DNA of 60,000 nucleotides. Origin: Diphasiastrum complanatum. Lineage: Eukaryota; Streptophyta; Lycopodiopsida; Lycopodiales; Lycopodiaceae. Of this stretch, positions 1 through 11,335 are shown piece by piece (the first letter of the stretch is position 1; every line of letters starts with the position of its first letter). The stretch is from assembly GCA_029204225.1 (NCBI GenBank), contig CM055095.1, positions 65,406,625 to 65,466,624 of the forward strand, read 5' to 3'. The notes beneath the pieces are model-generated. The model did not search any database and was not told the origin of the DNA. It saw only the letters and a list, made by a program, of their open reading frames with translations. The position numbers were made by a program, and so were the translations under genes.

Positions 1-959
1 TATAATGCTAAGATATGTAGTTTAATAGGTGATAAGGAGTTATTCAACCAAAGCTCATAAAAAAAAAGGGTCTTCCTTCGGGCTTGGCTTGATCGAAAAA
101 GTAAGCTCCTTTTCATTGCAATGTTTCAGTTCGCTAAGTTTTTCAAGTCTAAGTTTTTGTTTGTGTAGCACAAGGCATGCGCCACTTCACTTGGATACGG
201 TTTCTCGATTGGAGATCCATGGATCATAGAGGATTTCTCCTCATGGCCTTTCGACTTGAGCGTCCTTCCTTTTCAAAGCCTAGGCATCCATTCAATGCAT
301 TCTTATCAATATCATATTTGGCGGTAAACCTACCACAACCAATTACAAAAGGATATATAAATAGATTGTAGAGTGCTCTCCAATAGACGAATATCATACT
401 TGACACCCTCGGAACATTGCGGTATCCTTCTTTCAAATGAACGGAAAAGAATGAAGAATTGGTCACAGCAAGACCCACTGGCCATACATATCGTACTACG
501 GCGCATTTAGGTAGTCTCGACCATCTCCGTGATTAGCAAGTGACAATATGAGAGGAACAATATGACATATTTTCTATGCTAAGCATAGCTTGTGGAACAT
601 ATTATATGCTGAGCATAGCAAGTGAAGTAGGTCCTGACATACTTGCTATGCTGCAACAAGGAGAATCAAGAAGAGAAGAGAGACTAGAGATGAAGGAGCA
701 TGGAAGTCGGTCCCAGATCCACCTCACGACCTATTTAGCTCCTTCGTAGCTCGTCGATGTTGGCAAAAACCCGCTCCTACACCATAGCATCAAGGTGACA
801 TGCCATGTTGAACCTGCAAACTACGATGAATCTAAACTAACAAAAGGAAATGCTACAAATGACTAGCGATCTAGGCATCGTACATACTGCAGGTGGAAGG
901 TGAAGATGAAGGGGAAAGAGATGAGAAGAAAACAAGAAATGCACAAAGTCCTAGAGAAA
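1..959. other. unassigned AT-rich stretch with a small palindrome cluster
   Basis: No coding region could be recognised on either strand; the open frames are short and unlike any family I know. Between 571 and 656 a palindromic motif (TATGCT-N-AGCATAG) occurs twice, followed by a half site (CTTGCTATGCTG). This is probably old repeat sequence next to the Copia fragment that follows. Confidence 0.4.
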
Positions 960-2281
960 ATAGGCTTTTTTTAAAAATGTAACTTCTAGAAATTTGCTAG
1001 ACTTTGTACACATGGACATTTGTGGCCCTATGCGGACCATTTCCATAGGAAGACTGTCTATGTACTGACTTTTATTCATGATTTCTCTTGGAGGACTGCA
1101 ACCTATTTTCTGAAAGAAAAATCTGATACCTTCAAGTTTGTCAAGCAATTCAAAACATCAGCAAAAATTTAGAAAAATCAAAGCTCTACGTTCTAATGGA
1201 GGGAGGGTATTTATCTCCACCGAGTTCAAATCTTTCTACAAGGCCAACAGAATATATCAACAATTCACAACTAGCTACTCACATCAGTCCAATGGTATAG
1301 CTGAACAGAAGAATCAGACACTCATCAAAAGTGCCAAGGGCATGCTGGACCATGCCTCTCTTACGAAATTTTTTTGGGCAGAAGCTGTTACTATAGCCGC
1401 CTATCTACAAAACCAATCCATTATAACGGCCCTGAATGGCAAGACATGATCGAAGCCATCACTCAAACATATTAGAGTGTTTGGATGCAAAGCTTTCAAT
1501 TATATCTCTGCTGATCCAAGGATCGAATAACAGCAAATCGATTTTTATTGGCTTCTCTCCATATCACAAGGCATACAGACTGTACAACCTAGTCACTCAA
1601 AAAGCATTCATGAGTAGAGATGTCATGTTTCTGTAAGACCAATTTTTCGACCACAAAGAGAAAGCTGCAACAAATTTCGACCCAAGTATCGAACAGCAGA
1701 ATTCCGATTCAAGGGTCAAACAGTCAAAAATCGATATTGACTCTCAAAATGAGTCAGACTCTCATTGGATCGAATCAAATCAGAGGATCGAATTTCAACT
1801 CAGAAGATCGAATTGATCCAAATAGCCTCCATCCAGATTTATGGATGATCCAGCCTACTACTTTGTGCAAGAACTCAACACTATTTCAAAGGCAAAGTCG
1901 ACCACTGATGCTGACCAATGCAAAGTAGAAGAGGACACCAAATTCACATTTCTTATAAATGATAATGGTTTCTATCCAAAGTCGGTAGACTTGAATATTC
2001 ACTTCAAGTCTGTATCGGATTTCTTGATCAACACTCTTTATGTAGATGCCACTCTACTGTTCAGTAACAATCTGAATCTGATGAAGGATCCGAAATGCAT
2101 GTTAGCATTGGAGTACAAAAGGCTGATATGGTTCCAGCCACTACAGTCTCGAAATTCAGAAATCGACCCAGTAGAACAAATCTCAGAAAAGCAGATTATT
2201 TCACAAGGAGCACCATTTCAAATTCAACGACATGTTGAAACTGAAAAATCAAAAGTTTTCAAGATCCACATTAAGGGGGAG
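960..2281 (+). pseudogene. Ty1/Copia pol remnant (integrase core to RT fragment)
   Basis: This is a broken Copia polyprotein. The start of the integrase core is readable near 995-1060 (DFVHMDICGPMRTIS), then shifts frame. The next segment, 1138-1449, has the integrase centre (ALRSNGGRVFISTEFKSF) and the typical HQSNGIAEQKNQTLIKSAKG stretch. A further shift leads to the integrase end at 1470-1636 (FIGFSPYHKAYRLYN). After a Ser/Gln-rich linker, 2020-2115 encodes the RT piece LYVDATLLFSNNLNLMKD, where the usual YVDD active site reads YVDA. RNase H is absent and the sequence runs into a polypurine tract (TTAAGGGGGAG, 2271-2281) and an LTR. The same RT segment occurs in the minus-strand copy near 50.8 kb (LYIDDTLSLSNNLNLMKD), so these are one family. 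Not functional. Confidence 0.88.
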
Positions 2282-2902
2282 TGTTGGAATTCGATGCTCA
2301 GCCTCAAATCCATGCATTAATGGGCATCCTAAAAAACCAAAAATAGAAGACTCAAATTTCTGAACAAAAGATCGAAAAATTCAGAATCGAATTTGCTAGA
2401 ATTTTCGATACCGAATTGACTCAAAAAATTCTATATTTTTTGAGTTAGTGTATATTTTTCGAGTCCTTTGTATATTTTTTCGATACTTGTAAATTTTGAT
2501 ATTGTCGGTGACCCAACGACTTCGCGTTAATAGTTCGCCTACTTCGTACATTCAAGGGCGGTTATAATAAATACGACATATAGCATTTAATGCTAATTAG
2601 ATATTTAGCAAGAAGAAGATATTTTGTAATAGACATATAAGTTGTATAAGAAGTTAGTAAAGACTTAATCTTCATCAAAAACTTCTTCTAATAATTCTAA
2701 ATATGATCAATCTTTTGTAGCCAGCGTTATCATGCTCAACGACTGTAAGGTGAAGTTATCACTTCAAGCATTGTACTCATTGTTTAATATTAATTAGAGT
2801 GCAAATTATCAGTCTCACTACTATATTGTTTCATTGAACATTTGTCTGAATCATTCAATTTGAATATTCCGCTGCTGTCTGTTGTGCTTCCGAGATCCTA
2901 CA
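2282..2902 (+). repeat. 3' LTR of the Copia element
   Basis: The LTR begins TGTTGGAATTCG directly after the polypurine tract and ends ...GAGATCCTACA. The boundaries are supported by the related minus-strand LTR at 49284-49820, which shares the segment around 2715-2800 (AGCC-AGCGTTATCATGCTCA) and the same ending (GCTGCTGTCTGTTG to CCTACA). About 621 bp. No second LTR of this copy lies in the window. Confidence 0.75.
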
Positions 2903-2969
2903 CCAAGCCCACTCATTAGCTTCCGCTCATTCCCACTTATTTCTAATAAATGTAAGCATTTTGAGGTGT

Positions 2970-3215
2970 TAAGCTTTTGCATGCTAAATATACTCATGAA
3001 GTTCTAGAGAGATTTCATATGTTTAAATACAAGCCCTTGATTTTGTCTAGTGAAATTAGTAAGAAGATAACACGTCTTGCTAAGAGTGGTCTAGTTGATA
3101 GTGCTTTGTATCATCAACTTAAATGCTACAATTAAGGGACATCATTGACTTATCTCATCCATTCTAGGAAGATCAAAATATTAAGATCTAATAGTGGAGG
3201 TGAGCTAACAGTTCG
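2970..3215 (+). pseudogene. Copia RT/RNase H fragment fused to integrase scrap
   Basis: The stretch from about 2970 translates in pieces as YAHEVLERFHMFKYKPL, then SGLVDSALYHQLKCYN and GTSLTYLIHS. These match the Copia segment between RT and RNase H (YxxxLLxRFxMxxCKP ... LYRQLVGSLIYLTxTRPD). Immediately after, KIKILRSNSGGEL resembles the integrase core, which normally lies upstream of RT. The order is therefore scrambled. The catalytic Asp of LRSDNGGE is Asn here. Heavily decayed, no reading frame of useful length. Confidence 0.65.
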
Positions 3216-4397
3216 ATTGCATCGACAATTGAAATACTTTCTATCAAAATTAATCAACCAAAAATTTGACAGAGATATCTTCTAGTAACTCAAAACAAGC
3301 AGTTCCCACATTCAAATCCATGAATAGTCTAAGCACTACTCAAACTATCGATCATAGTCATTAGTGAACTATACCTTTGTCATTTTGGATGGATCTCAAC
3401 GCTAAAATCAGATCTCACTTTCAAATAGGTATCGAGGCTTCGACTTGAAACTCAATCGAAGTTGATATATTCGATAGACCAACTTAGGCACTTATCATGC
3501 TAGATTTTTCCATCTAGTATTTCACTACAACAAGACGTTCGACTATAAGAAAATACACTTTCGACATTGCAACTGAATGTGTTCTCAAACAATGAGCATT
3601 GTTTTGTTTTTTTAGCATTCAAATATTGTATGGTAGTAAGAACTAAATAAAGGATCAAAGAGCACAAACAACTCTATTCATCTACTGTGTATGACAGAAC
3701 ATTGAAAATTTAGAGTTACATACACTCTCAACAATAGAACAAAGACAAGATGCTAACTCTCGATATCAAATTAAAATGAAAATGAAGTACATATAGAAAA
3801 ATGTCTTGGTTTGACACACCTCTTTAGAAAGAAGACGTGACGTTCTATATCATAGAAACTTATCCATTCTCAACCAATGAAACATTGACATGTGTACAAA
3901 TTGATGAGTTGGTTCTTTGCCATGTTGTCATAGACTATTTAGATGATTACACATGTATAGTCACAACTGTAGAAAGAGTCACGAATACTCTGACTGGATT
4001 ATGGAATATTCGAGATTGAGTCTTATCTAATTATTAGGATAGTGTCACTTCATTACGTTCCTCCGTTAAAATACATTTTTTTAAATAGTCTTCAACCTAA
4101 GGCCTTTGACATATATTTCTTCATATAATGGTTTATTCAAGTTTGATTAGTAAAGTTGTAGGAAAGTACTGTGTTATTTACAATACTTGCTATACTCGGG
4201 GGGGCATGTCCCAAGTTTGTTGGTCGAATTTGGCCATACTGGGCCTGATCTTAGGTGGTAGGCCAATTTTAGGACACCTGTCTTTTTCATGCAGGTTGTG
4301 GATTTCCTATATGTACAGTTTTTCTTTGTAATACATTAAGCTTTTGTTGTGCCATCTTTGAGAGCTTGTCAAGAGTGTCTATGGTGATTGTATCACA
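3216..4397 (-). repeat. unassigned stretch ending in the start of a minus-strand LTR
   Basis: No gene is recognisable. At the right edge, read on the minus strand, a purine tract (GAGGAGGGGGACA, 4398-4410) is followed by TGTGATACAATCACC starting at 4397. This is the expected polypurine tract/LTR junction of a minus-strand element. The LTR should extend to lower coordinates, but I could not place its other end because no second copy is present. The short plus-strand frame at 3837-4019 resembles nothing known. Confidence 0.4.
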
Positions 4398-4410
4398 TGT
4401 CCCCCTCCTC
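4398..4410 (-). other. polypurine tract of a minus-strand LTR element
   Basis: On the minus strand the sequence is GAGGAGGGGGACA directly before TGTGATAC. It serves as primer for plus-strand DNA synthesis in LTR elements. It follows the coiled-coil ORF remnant at 4615-5260, the same order as in the Gypsy element at 12-21 kb. Confidence 0.5.
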
Positions 4411-4614
4411 AAATGTGAAGCGCCCTCGCAAACAATGAGGTTTGAACAATATTCGAATGACATTAAAAATTCAAAAAGAATTTTAGATATTTCTTCATAC
4501 ATAAATATCAATCATTCCATAAAGGATCTTGATCATAGCAAAGAAATATTTCTTCACTATAGTCTTTATATGTTCAAACATATATGCAAAGACTTTGTCT
4601 TTAGTCTAGTGCAG

Positions 4615-5260
4615 CCTGCAATTTAGTAGATAATAGTGCATCAAGCTCTATCCATCGTCGTACAATTTCGGAAGCGATACGCTTATGCTTCTCGATGTGG
4701 AGTTGTGTTTACACATTTACATATTTTGATTTGTATTGCTCCACTATTTTGGTGGGCTTATTGATTTCAGCTTCAAAGTTTTTTTGTTCTTCATCGGCCT
4801 TGTCAAGCTCGACTTTCGTCTTCAAAAAATCGATCTTGGCCTTTGCCTCGTCCTTCTTATGAAGCGGCACTGTCGTGTCGTATTCGACTGTAACTGGCTA
4901 TGTTGTTTCGTTAGCACCGCATGTTCATCCTCTAATACTTCAACTCTTTTCATTTGTTCTTGTTAATAAAGGTCCCTTTGTTAAAAGAATGCCAAAAAAT
5001 GTTGTCCAACATTTGTCATATGCTTCGTCTGAATCAGTAGCATAGTTGTTTTTCTGATAAGAGACTTGAGGGTCGACTGCTTCATGGTGTTACTGTTGGT
5101 CTCCATTATTAGTTTCCTCGACTGCAGGAGTCAGCTCAACATTTGCTTGTTGGTTATTTGCTTCGTCGGTGGAATCGGCCGGAGTACCAGCAGTCGTACT
5201 CTTTGTCAACTCCAACACTATCATTGTCAAAACAATGTCGAGTTTTTCTAGTGTGTCGAG
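4615..5260 (-). pseudogene. broken coiled-coil ORF, probably the extra 3' ORF of a Gypsy element
   Basis: Read on the minus strand, 5250-5090 gives a Thr/Glu-rich stretch (STTAGTPADSTDEANNQQ). After frame changes, 4970-4615 gives heptad-like coiled coil: VEVLEDEHAVLTKQHSQLQ, then KAKIDFLKTKVELDKADEEQ and HKRIASEIVRRWIELDALL, ending in TAA. One in-frame stop (TAA where CAA would fit) and at least one frameshift break it. A Thr-rich part followed by coiled coil, then a spacer, a polypurine tract and an LTR start, matches the layout of the third ORF in the Gypsy elements at 12.9-15.5 kb and 46.5-48.7 kb. The assignment to that ORF is inference from layout, not from clear residue identity. Confidence 0.5.
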
Positions 5261-6720
5261 TTTTACATATACATTGTAATCGGCCATCAGTGGTTGGAAA
5301 CCCAAGGATCATAGAGCATGATCCTTCTTCTTGTACCATTGTCACACGGATTGCATCAAACCGTAGATGCTCTTGTGCATTCAACAGACATAGGTGGCAA
5401 GTGATTCACAAATGTAACTAGGAGGTTAGTCCATGTAAACTTCTTCGTCTAATTCGCCTTGTAGGAATGCGGTTTTCTCATCGACTATATGAATCCGGAG
5501 GTCGTAAGCGGTTGCATATGCAAACAGTAAACGTAGGGACGCATGCTTGACTACTAGAGAGAAGGTCTCAGTGTAATCAATATTGTACTTCTGAGAGAAA
5601 CCCTTCGCTACAAGTCTTGCCTTGTATCTAGACACATTTCCATTCGATTCGTACTTTAATTTGTATACCCATTGGCATTGCACGAAAATTTCACTTATTT
5701 GGTACTGGTTGCAATGTCCATACCTCGTTCTTCTTCATGGATTCGATCTCCTCATTCATGGCTTGCACCCATTTGTCCTTGTCTGGACTGTCGATAGCTT
5801 CCCAGGGTTTGCAGTTCACTGCTGAATCTGCAGAACTCTTCAGATGTTGAAGCTGAGCTAATTGGCTGGTGCTCTTCGTTCTCTTGTCAATCTCTTGGGA
5901 GATTGTTTGGATATTGCAATGTCTTTGCCTTTGTCTCTTCGGCTAGGTGCTGAACCATTGCAGTTTATTGGCGTTCTAGTTGTGGGCATGCTTGCGGTCC
6001 TTTCTTCGTCTGATTCGTCACTCAGCTTATCTATGATCCAAACATCTTCGTCTGAGTGTTCGGGATCTGCTCTCTCTGTCATGGTTGGTAGGTCGTAATG
6101 CTACATTCCCAAGACTTCGTAGCTGACAAAATCATCACTGGCCATTGCTTTGGTTTCATCGAACTTGACGTCTCTGACGGTCTTTACTTGGTTGGTCTTT
6201 GGCATGTAGATCCTGTAGTATGACGAATGATTATCATACCCTACGAGGTATCCTTGTTCGACTTTCTCATCGAGCTTCTTTCGAAGCTTATCAGGTCAAG
6301 CGTTAGGCTATCTTCGATGGATGAGGATAAGACGGCTACTGCCTTGTTGCTTCTTTCTCTCCATTCTCGTAGCTCTTTACTGGTGGTTGTAGGCATCTCG
6401 TCGGTGCCATCCACCCAATTTTCCCTTCAAGATGAGAGAGGCCTTTACCTTCCATGCTAGGAAGTTAGACTCTAATGAGTCAAAGATGGTGGAGATCTTC
6501 GACTGTATGCTGCTTATAGACGCCATCATTGTGAACTATGTTTTTCAACTTGTTTCTGGCTCCTTGTTTTGAATGTATGATCTCCTGGATATTCTCTTGC
6601 TCTTGTTCGTATTTTTTGAACCTTTGTTGCTCTAGTGTAGTTGATATGTATCTCAACACGAAACAATCAGGTTCGTTGTACCCAGATAGAGTTCGATTCT
6701 GACTGGCGGCTACTGCCTAC
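5261..6720 (-). pseudogene. Ty1/Copia pol remnant (integrase end, linker, RT start)
   Basis: Minus strand. 6300-6100 gives the integrase end (KVEQGYLVGYDNHSSYYRIY, then VRDVKFDETKAM). 6082-5850 is the acidic/basic linker (SKQSPKRLTRERRAPAN). 5800-5700 reads KDKWVQAMNEEIESMKKNEV, and 5683-5426 is the N-terminal RT (KARLVAKGFSQKYNIDYTET, AFLQGELDEEVYMD). A short later RT piece (MGFQPLMADYNVYVK) ends near 5261, where the coiled-coil ORF begins. A charged segment at 6700-6480 (LEQQRFKKYEQEQENIQEII) lies upstream and may be gag. The YVDD motif, RNase H and the protease are missing. Confidence 0.8.
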
Positions 6721-8423
6721 TAGATCAGATCTACAATCTTCCAGAGTGTAGACAAGACACTGTTGACCTACATTTTAAATATGTTTAAACATTCAACAAG
6801 AATGAGCCAGTGTGCGGAATAAAGATAAACAGTTGAACATGTACAGACAACAATCAGACATCAAAGCATTCGATATCATTCAGGATAAAAAGCACATATG
6901 CATTACAACTACTGTATTATCAATGATCTTTTCTAGAGCGATGTGTGACAAACCCTTCAACCAATTTGATGTTCAACTAATTCTCTCATGTTTGATCTGT
7001 TTATATGGATATAGAGAAAAAGTTTAAGTTAATCAGTGATTACAAGAACGGCTGGTTAAGCACAATTAACGGTAATCAGATTGTCTTCAGCATCATTTGT
7101 GGAGGTGGACATCCTCCTGGTACTTGTTTAATCTTCTTTGGACTTGGAGCGTGAAGATCAGTCGTCTTTCAGTCTTCAGGTGTTTGGAGCTCCTTCGGTC
7201 TTCGAACTTTGGATCTTCGTCTTCGAGTCTTCGTTCGTTTGACCTTCGTGTCTTTCTTCGTTGAAACCGTTATGTAGCGGTTATGGTCTGGGGTGGTTTC
7301 TGCCTGTGGGCAATTCCTTTGTATTTCTGTAGATACAAAGACCTGTTGGTCCTTTCTGTGCATTTTCGCAGACACAAACTCGAAAGCTATCAAAGCTTTG
7401 TGGCTAGAAACTAAGTTTCTTCATAACTGCACCAAGTGAAAATTTATATTTGTAAAGGCCATATGTATTCCAGCTTAGACATACCTTGGTGATGTACATA
7501 GGAAAATTAGGCATACTTTCAAGTGTTGAACATAATATACTAGAGTATGGTGAAAACTTGGAATGATGCAAAGCCAAAAAGCCCGCATTACCAAGGTATA
7601 TTTTTTTGATGTGATATCTAAAAACAAATAATTTGACTTCTTATGTCATGCTTACTAATTATGGCTAATGGCTAGTGATTTTATGCCATATTCAAACTAT
7701 CATTTTATGTTGTTGTAAACTAAATATTCAGAATGTTACTTGTCATGGTAGATGTGATGTGCACGGGATCTAATAGTACTATGTACATGTTGCCCCTAAT
7801 GGGGTATGCAAAAGGATACAATTACATTTAAAATTCCATGTTGCATGATATGTTCCATATACAAGGTGGGGCATTATAAGAGATTTTTTGCATTGGATGG
7901 TAGAGGATCTGAAACCAAGTAACCTATGTAGTATGAAGTCTTGATGTCAAGGTAAAGTATGGCTCTCTTTACTTTATATCCTACTACATACAACAATAGA
8001 ATATTGAAGGGGCTCAACCAGCGCCAAAGAGGTTTACTCACCAAACTTCAAAGGCATGGCAAGAACCAGGGTCGACTATAATTATAACCTCTCCCCACTG
8101 TCTTTCTTGGAAATCACGCTCTCTCCTAACACTTTTCATCATGCTTCATTTTCCTCATCACTGTTTCTTTACGTCCTAACCCTAGTTTTCCATGATTATT
8201 TCTCGACGTCCTAACCCTTACGCACGTACTTGAAGAGTCCTGTATAGCAGCCGCGTGTCAAGTGAACAATCCTTAGCAATAGGTCCTACTAAGAAAACCT
8301 AATTTAAGACGATCAATCAGCGTGCATGGCTTTCTTCTCAACCATTAAAATGCTCTTGGTTTACAAAATCCTTGACGGCTTGCCTTCCTCTTCAGCCTGG
8401 GGAGAGAGGAGCGCGAGAGGGAG
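6721..8423. other. unassigned stretch
   Basis: No protein family recognised. At 7155-7265 the sequence is rich in TCTTCG/CTTCG steps. Its minus-strand frame (7169-7393) is basic (KRTKTRRRRSKVRRPKE) and looks like a by-product of that composition. Around 8150-8225 TCCTAACCCTAG and TCCTAACCCTTA occur, resembling the plant telo-box found in some promoters. Confidence 0.35.
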
Positions 8424-8536
8424 ATGGAGTTTGTGACGATTTTGATGTTGGCGTTTGTGCTGCTGCTGGGAAGAAGTTGTGCCACGAAGTTAATTGAACC
8501 GGGTAGTAAAGCTTTGAGTGGTAAAGCTTTGGATTA
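8424..8536 (+). CDS. possible first exon encoding a signal peptide (weak)
   Basis: From an ATG at 8424 the frame reads MEFVTILMLAFVLLLGRSCA followed by TKLIEPGSKALSGKALD and a stop. The first 20 residues form a typical secretory signal: hydrophobic core and a small-X-small end (SCA) suited to signal peptidase. A possible 5' splice site (G|GTAAAG) lies near 8519, so this could be exon 1 of a gene whose other exons I cannot find. A telo-box-like motif lies about 250 bp upstream. Such short frames arise by chance, so confidence is low. Confidence 0.2.
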
Positions 8537-8544
8537 ACTTTATA

Positions 8545-10390
8545 ATCACTCACTGGTCATTACAATCAGTCACTATATAATGATTTTATTACTAAGTAAG
8601 TGACTTTGACACCATAATTTCGTATGCCTCTTTCTTTAATTCGTAAAAATGATCGGATCAACCTCTTCAAACAAATACTCTTGTCGCTATCAATCCTATA
8701 ATCGGCATCGCTGAGTCGCTTATGTAAATAAATATACTTTTCATGGGGCTGTATGGACGTTACATATTCTCAACATACACTTGCCTCTATTATGAAGTTG
8801 GCCTCCAAAATCGATGTCGATGTTTCGCGAGCGACGTAACTCTGCATTGCCCAGGACTTCAAGAGTCTTCGGTTGATCCAAGTGAAATCACTGTCATTAC
8901 ACCAGGTGTCTGCCTCCTCACAAAAGGCCGTTTGTTTCTGTGCGAGAACGTCACGTTCCGTTATCGCCAACGATATGTTCCCTTCTCAATACAAATAGCT
9001 GGTTTTTGTTAGACGTGCGCCCATGCAACAAAAATATACGCAGTCATCTGAGGCTTAATGTTTCTTTGAGCGCGATCTTTTCCAAAGATTATCATGCAGC
9101 TAGTTAGAACTACTGATTACTGATCACATACATTGGAGGTCAAAGTTTGAAGCTTTTAGGAGGAATTTGGCAAAATAAGGTTTTGCAAGTCAGTTATGAC
9201 ATCCACTTTTCTGTTCTTGTTACTTTGAATGTAACACCGATCTGGGTTGACGATTGAGTTGATTGATAGTTTTGTAAATGTGAACCATACACGTAGCTTT
9301 GAATTGCTCTGCATTTTACTGTTTTTAATAGAGGATCAAACTCTGCAAAAGATTAAGTTTTTAGATTATTATCCATGTAGTTTCCAGTCAATCGTTAGTA
9401 AAATCAGTGCGAATATTCTTTCTTGTTCGTAGTTTTTTGTAGTGCAGCCTTATAAATAGATTATGAATGTTGAAATACTCACGATCGTTCTTGCCGGCAC
9501 ATTACCAATCTTGGAGTCGCCTCAAAAGAAAATTCCATGAGCACTGACTTAGCTACGATGTTTCCAAATTTTAGGTTATATCCTGGATAGTTTGAATTGT
9601 GTTAGCTTAGAGATGGCAAGAGGGGGAGCAGAAAAGGTGGCAGACACGTAATAATCGAAGATGAGAAGCCATCGCATCTAAAGGATGCAAAAAATGGAAG
9701 AGATGTTGAAAAGACAACTGATCTATCCAGAAGTAATGCTATTGAAACGATGAACGTATATAGCGAGCAGACTGAAGGAGACATGTGTCTCTACTTTTCT
9801 GGATCTTCAAGATATTTTGTTCTAAACTTTTCCCTAGAATATTATTTCCACGTTATTACAATTTATAGACCGTGTGGAGTCAATGCGAAATAATACATGA
9901 TAGTAGATTCTAGTTTGGGTCTTTAGTGATCTTATTCCATGCACCACATTCATAATTTTACATCATGCACCACAATAAACGCCTTGGCAATTGATTATTT
10001 TGCTAGCATTAGTTTGTCTTCTCATGCAAGAAATCGCTTTGGGTTGTCTTGCATGAGCTTCATTGGTCCCCAATTCATTACAAGAAAAAAGTTGACCAAA
10101 CCATAGTCCAAAAGACGGGTTTCTATGGGGAGGGATAAATTGTGATTAAATATTTGAGGCTTTTGCAATTGTTTTTAAATAGTTGTGATTAAAGACTAGA
10201 TCAATGTACAAACAAAAAAATCTCCAAATTACAATTTCCAATAATTATAATAACCAAACCTTAGCTCTTCAAAAAAGCACACCTATTGTTAAAAGCTTAC
10301 ATTTGAGACAATCTTCCAAGGCCACATCAAACTAAAAGGCTTTACCAATTTCAATAGTGAAAGCATACATTTGAGACAACTTTCGAGTTT
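8545..10390. other. unassigned stretch
   Basis: No recognisable gene. An 89-codon plus-strand frame at 8743-9012 and its minus-strand shadow (8770-8970) both look moderately coding but match no family I know. The rest is AT-rich without repeats that stand out. Confidence 0.35.
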
Positions 10391-10446
10391 AGATTGTTGT
10401 CTCATTTGGCTACATTTGGAAGTTTTATTGAGAGTAGAGTTTATGT

Positions 10447-10590
10447 GTGGTCCATTTGGTGTTCCTTGTTGTTTGGGCATCTTGTGGCATTAGCACTTGT
10501 TGTGAAATTAAACATTATGGCCAGTCCATTTTGGTGTTCCTTGTTAGGGCATCTTGTGGCAATAGCACTTGTCGTGAAATTAAACATCAT
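10447..10590 (+). repeat. imperfect tandem duplication, about 76 bp
   Basis: GTCCATTTGGTGTTCCTTGTTGTTTGGGCATC... at 10449 is repeated from about 10527 with small changes. Both copies share GGCATCTTGTGGCA, AGCACTTGT and GTGAAATTAAACAT. It sits at the point where the Copia integrase becomes readable. Confidence 0.75.
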
Positions 10591-11330
10591 TTTAGCAATG
10601 TTCGTGCTAAAATGTATGTAACATTTATTGATGATTTTGGTAGATTTTTTTGGGTGTATCTACTAAAGAGCAAGGATGAGGTGTATGATGTCTTTGTTAA
10701 GTTCAAGATTGCAAGGGAGGTCCAATTCTCTACCAAAATCAAGTGCTTGAGGAGTGCCAATGGTGGTGAGTATATTTCTACCAAGTTCAAATCATTTTGT
10801 AATGCAAATGGGATCAAGTGGGAGTAAACAAGTCCAAGAACACCACAACAAAATGGAGTGGCCAAGAGGAAGAATAGAACCTTATGTGAAGGAGAATATA
10901 TGAGGCTAGGTGCAAATCTTCCTAAATCGTTTTGGGGTGAGGCTTTGTATGTAACAGGTGGCCAAGTGTTGTTTTGGATGGTAAGATACCTTTTGAGATG
11001 TTAATTGGTAGGAGGCCGAGTGTCAAGTTTTTCAAAACTTTTGGATGCATTTGATATATCAACATTACTCTTGATGATAAGACAAAGAGGATGCATCTTC
11101 AAATAAAGGTATATTTGTTGGTTATAGTGAGGTGAGCAAGGCTTACAAGGTTTATATTCCTTCAACTAAGAAAGTGGTCATCGGAAGATATGTCATTTTT
11201 TATGAAGGAAAAATTCCAAAGGTTTCTTCAAGTGGTGATGTGGTGATTGGATCTAACATTCTTGATGTTGATGATAAATACGTGCAAGCTCGCTATTATA
11301 GTCTTTGACCCTAAAAATATAATTTTGAGC
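10590..11330 (+). pseudogene. Ty1/Copia integrase fragment
   Basis: The frame 10610-10827 gives the Copia integrase core: YVTFIDDFGRFFWVYLLKSK, then KCLRSANGGEYISTKFKSF. The stop at 10827 interrupts TSPRTPQQNGVAKRKNRTLC, which continues in frame with GANLPKSFWGEALYV. Further frameshifts lead to the integrase end (DDKTKRMHLQ, FVGYSEVSKAYKVYIPSTKK) near 11180. The second catalytic Asp (LRSDNGGEY) is Ala here. There is no RT after it, because a minus-strand LTR appears to start at about 11336. Confidence 0.88.
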
Positions 11331-11335
11331 ACTCT

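Noticed and set aside
3520-3545. CACTACAACAAGA, resembling the end of a CACTA transposon
   Set aside because: No matching inverted end, no transposase and no 3-bp target duplication could be found.
7169-7393. Basic minus-strand frame (KRTKTRRRRSKVRRPKE)
   Set aside because: Explained by the CTTCG-rich composition; no start context or neighbours support a gene.
8190-8220. CCTAACCCT motifs as interstitial telomere sequence
   Set aside because: Only two short, separated copies; fits a telo-box at most.
8743-9012. 89-codon plus-strand frame with ten or so Cys
   Set aside because: No family match, a comparable minus-strand shadow, and no promoter or splice evidence; kept only as a note in the unassigned stretch.
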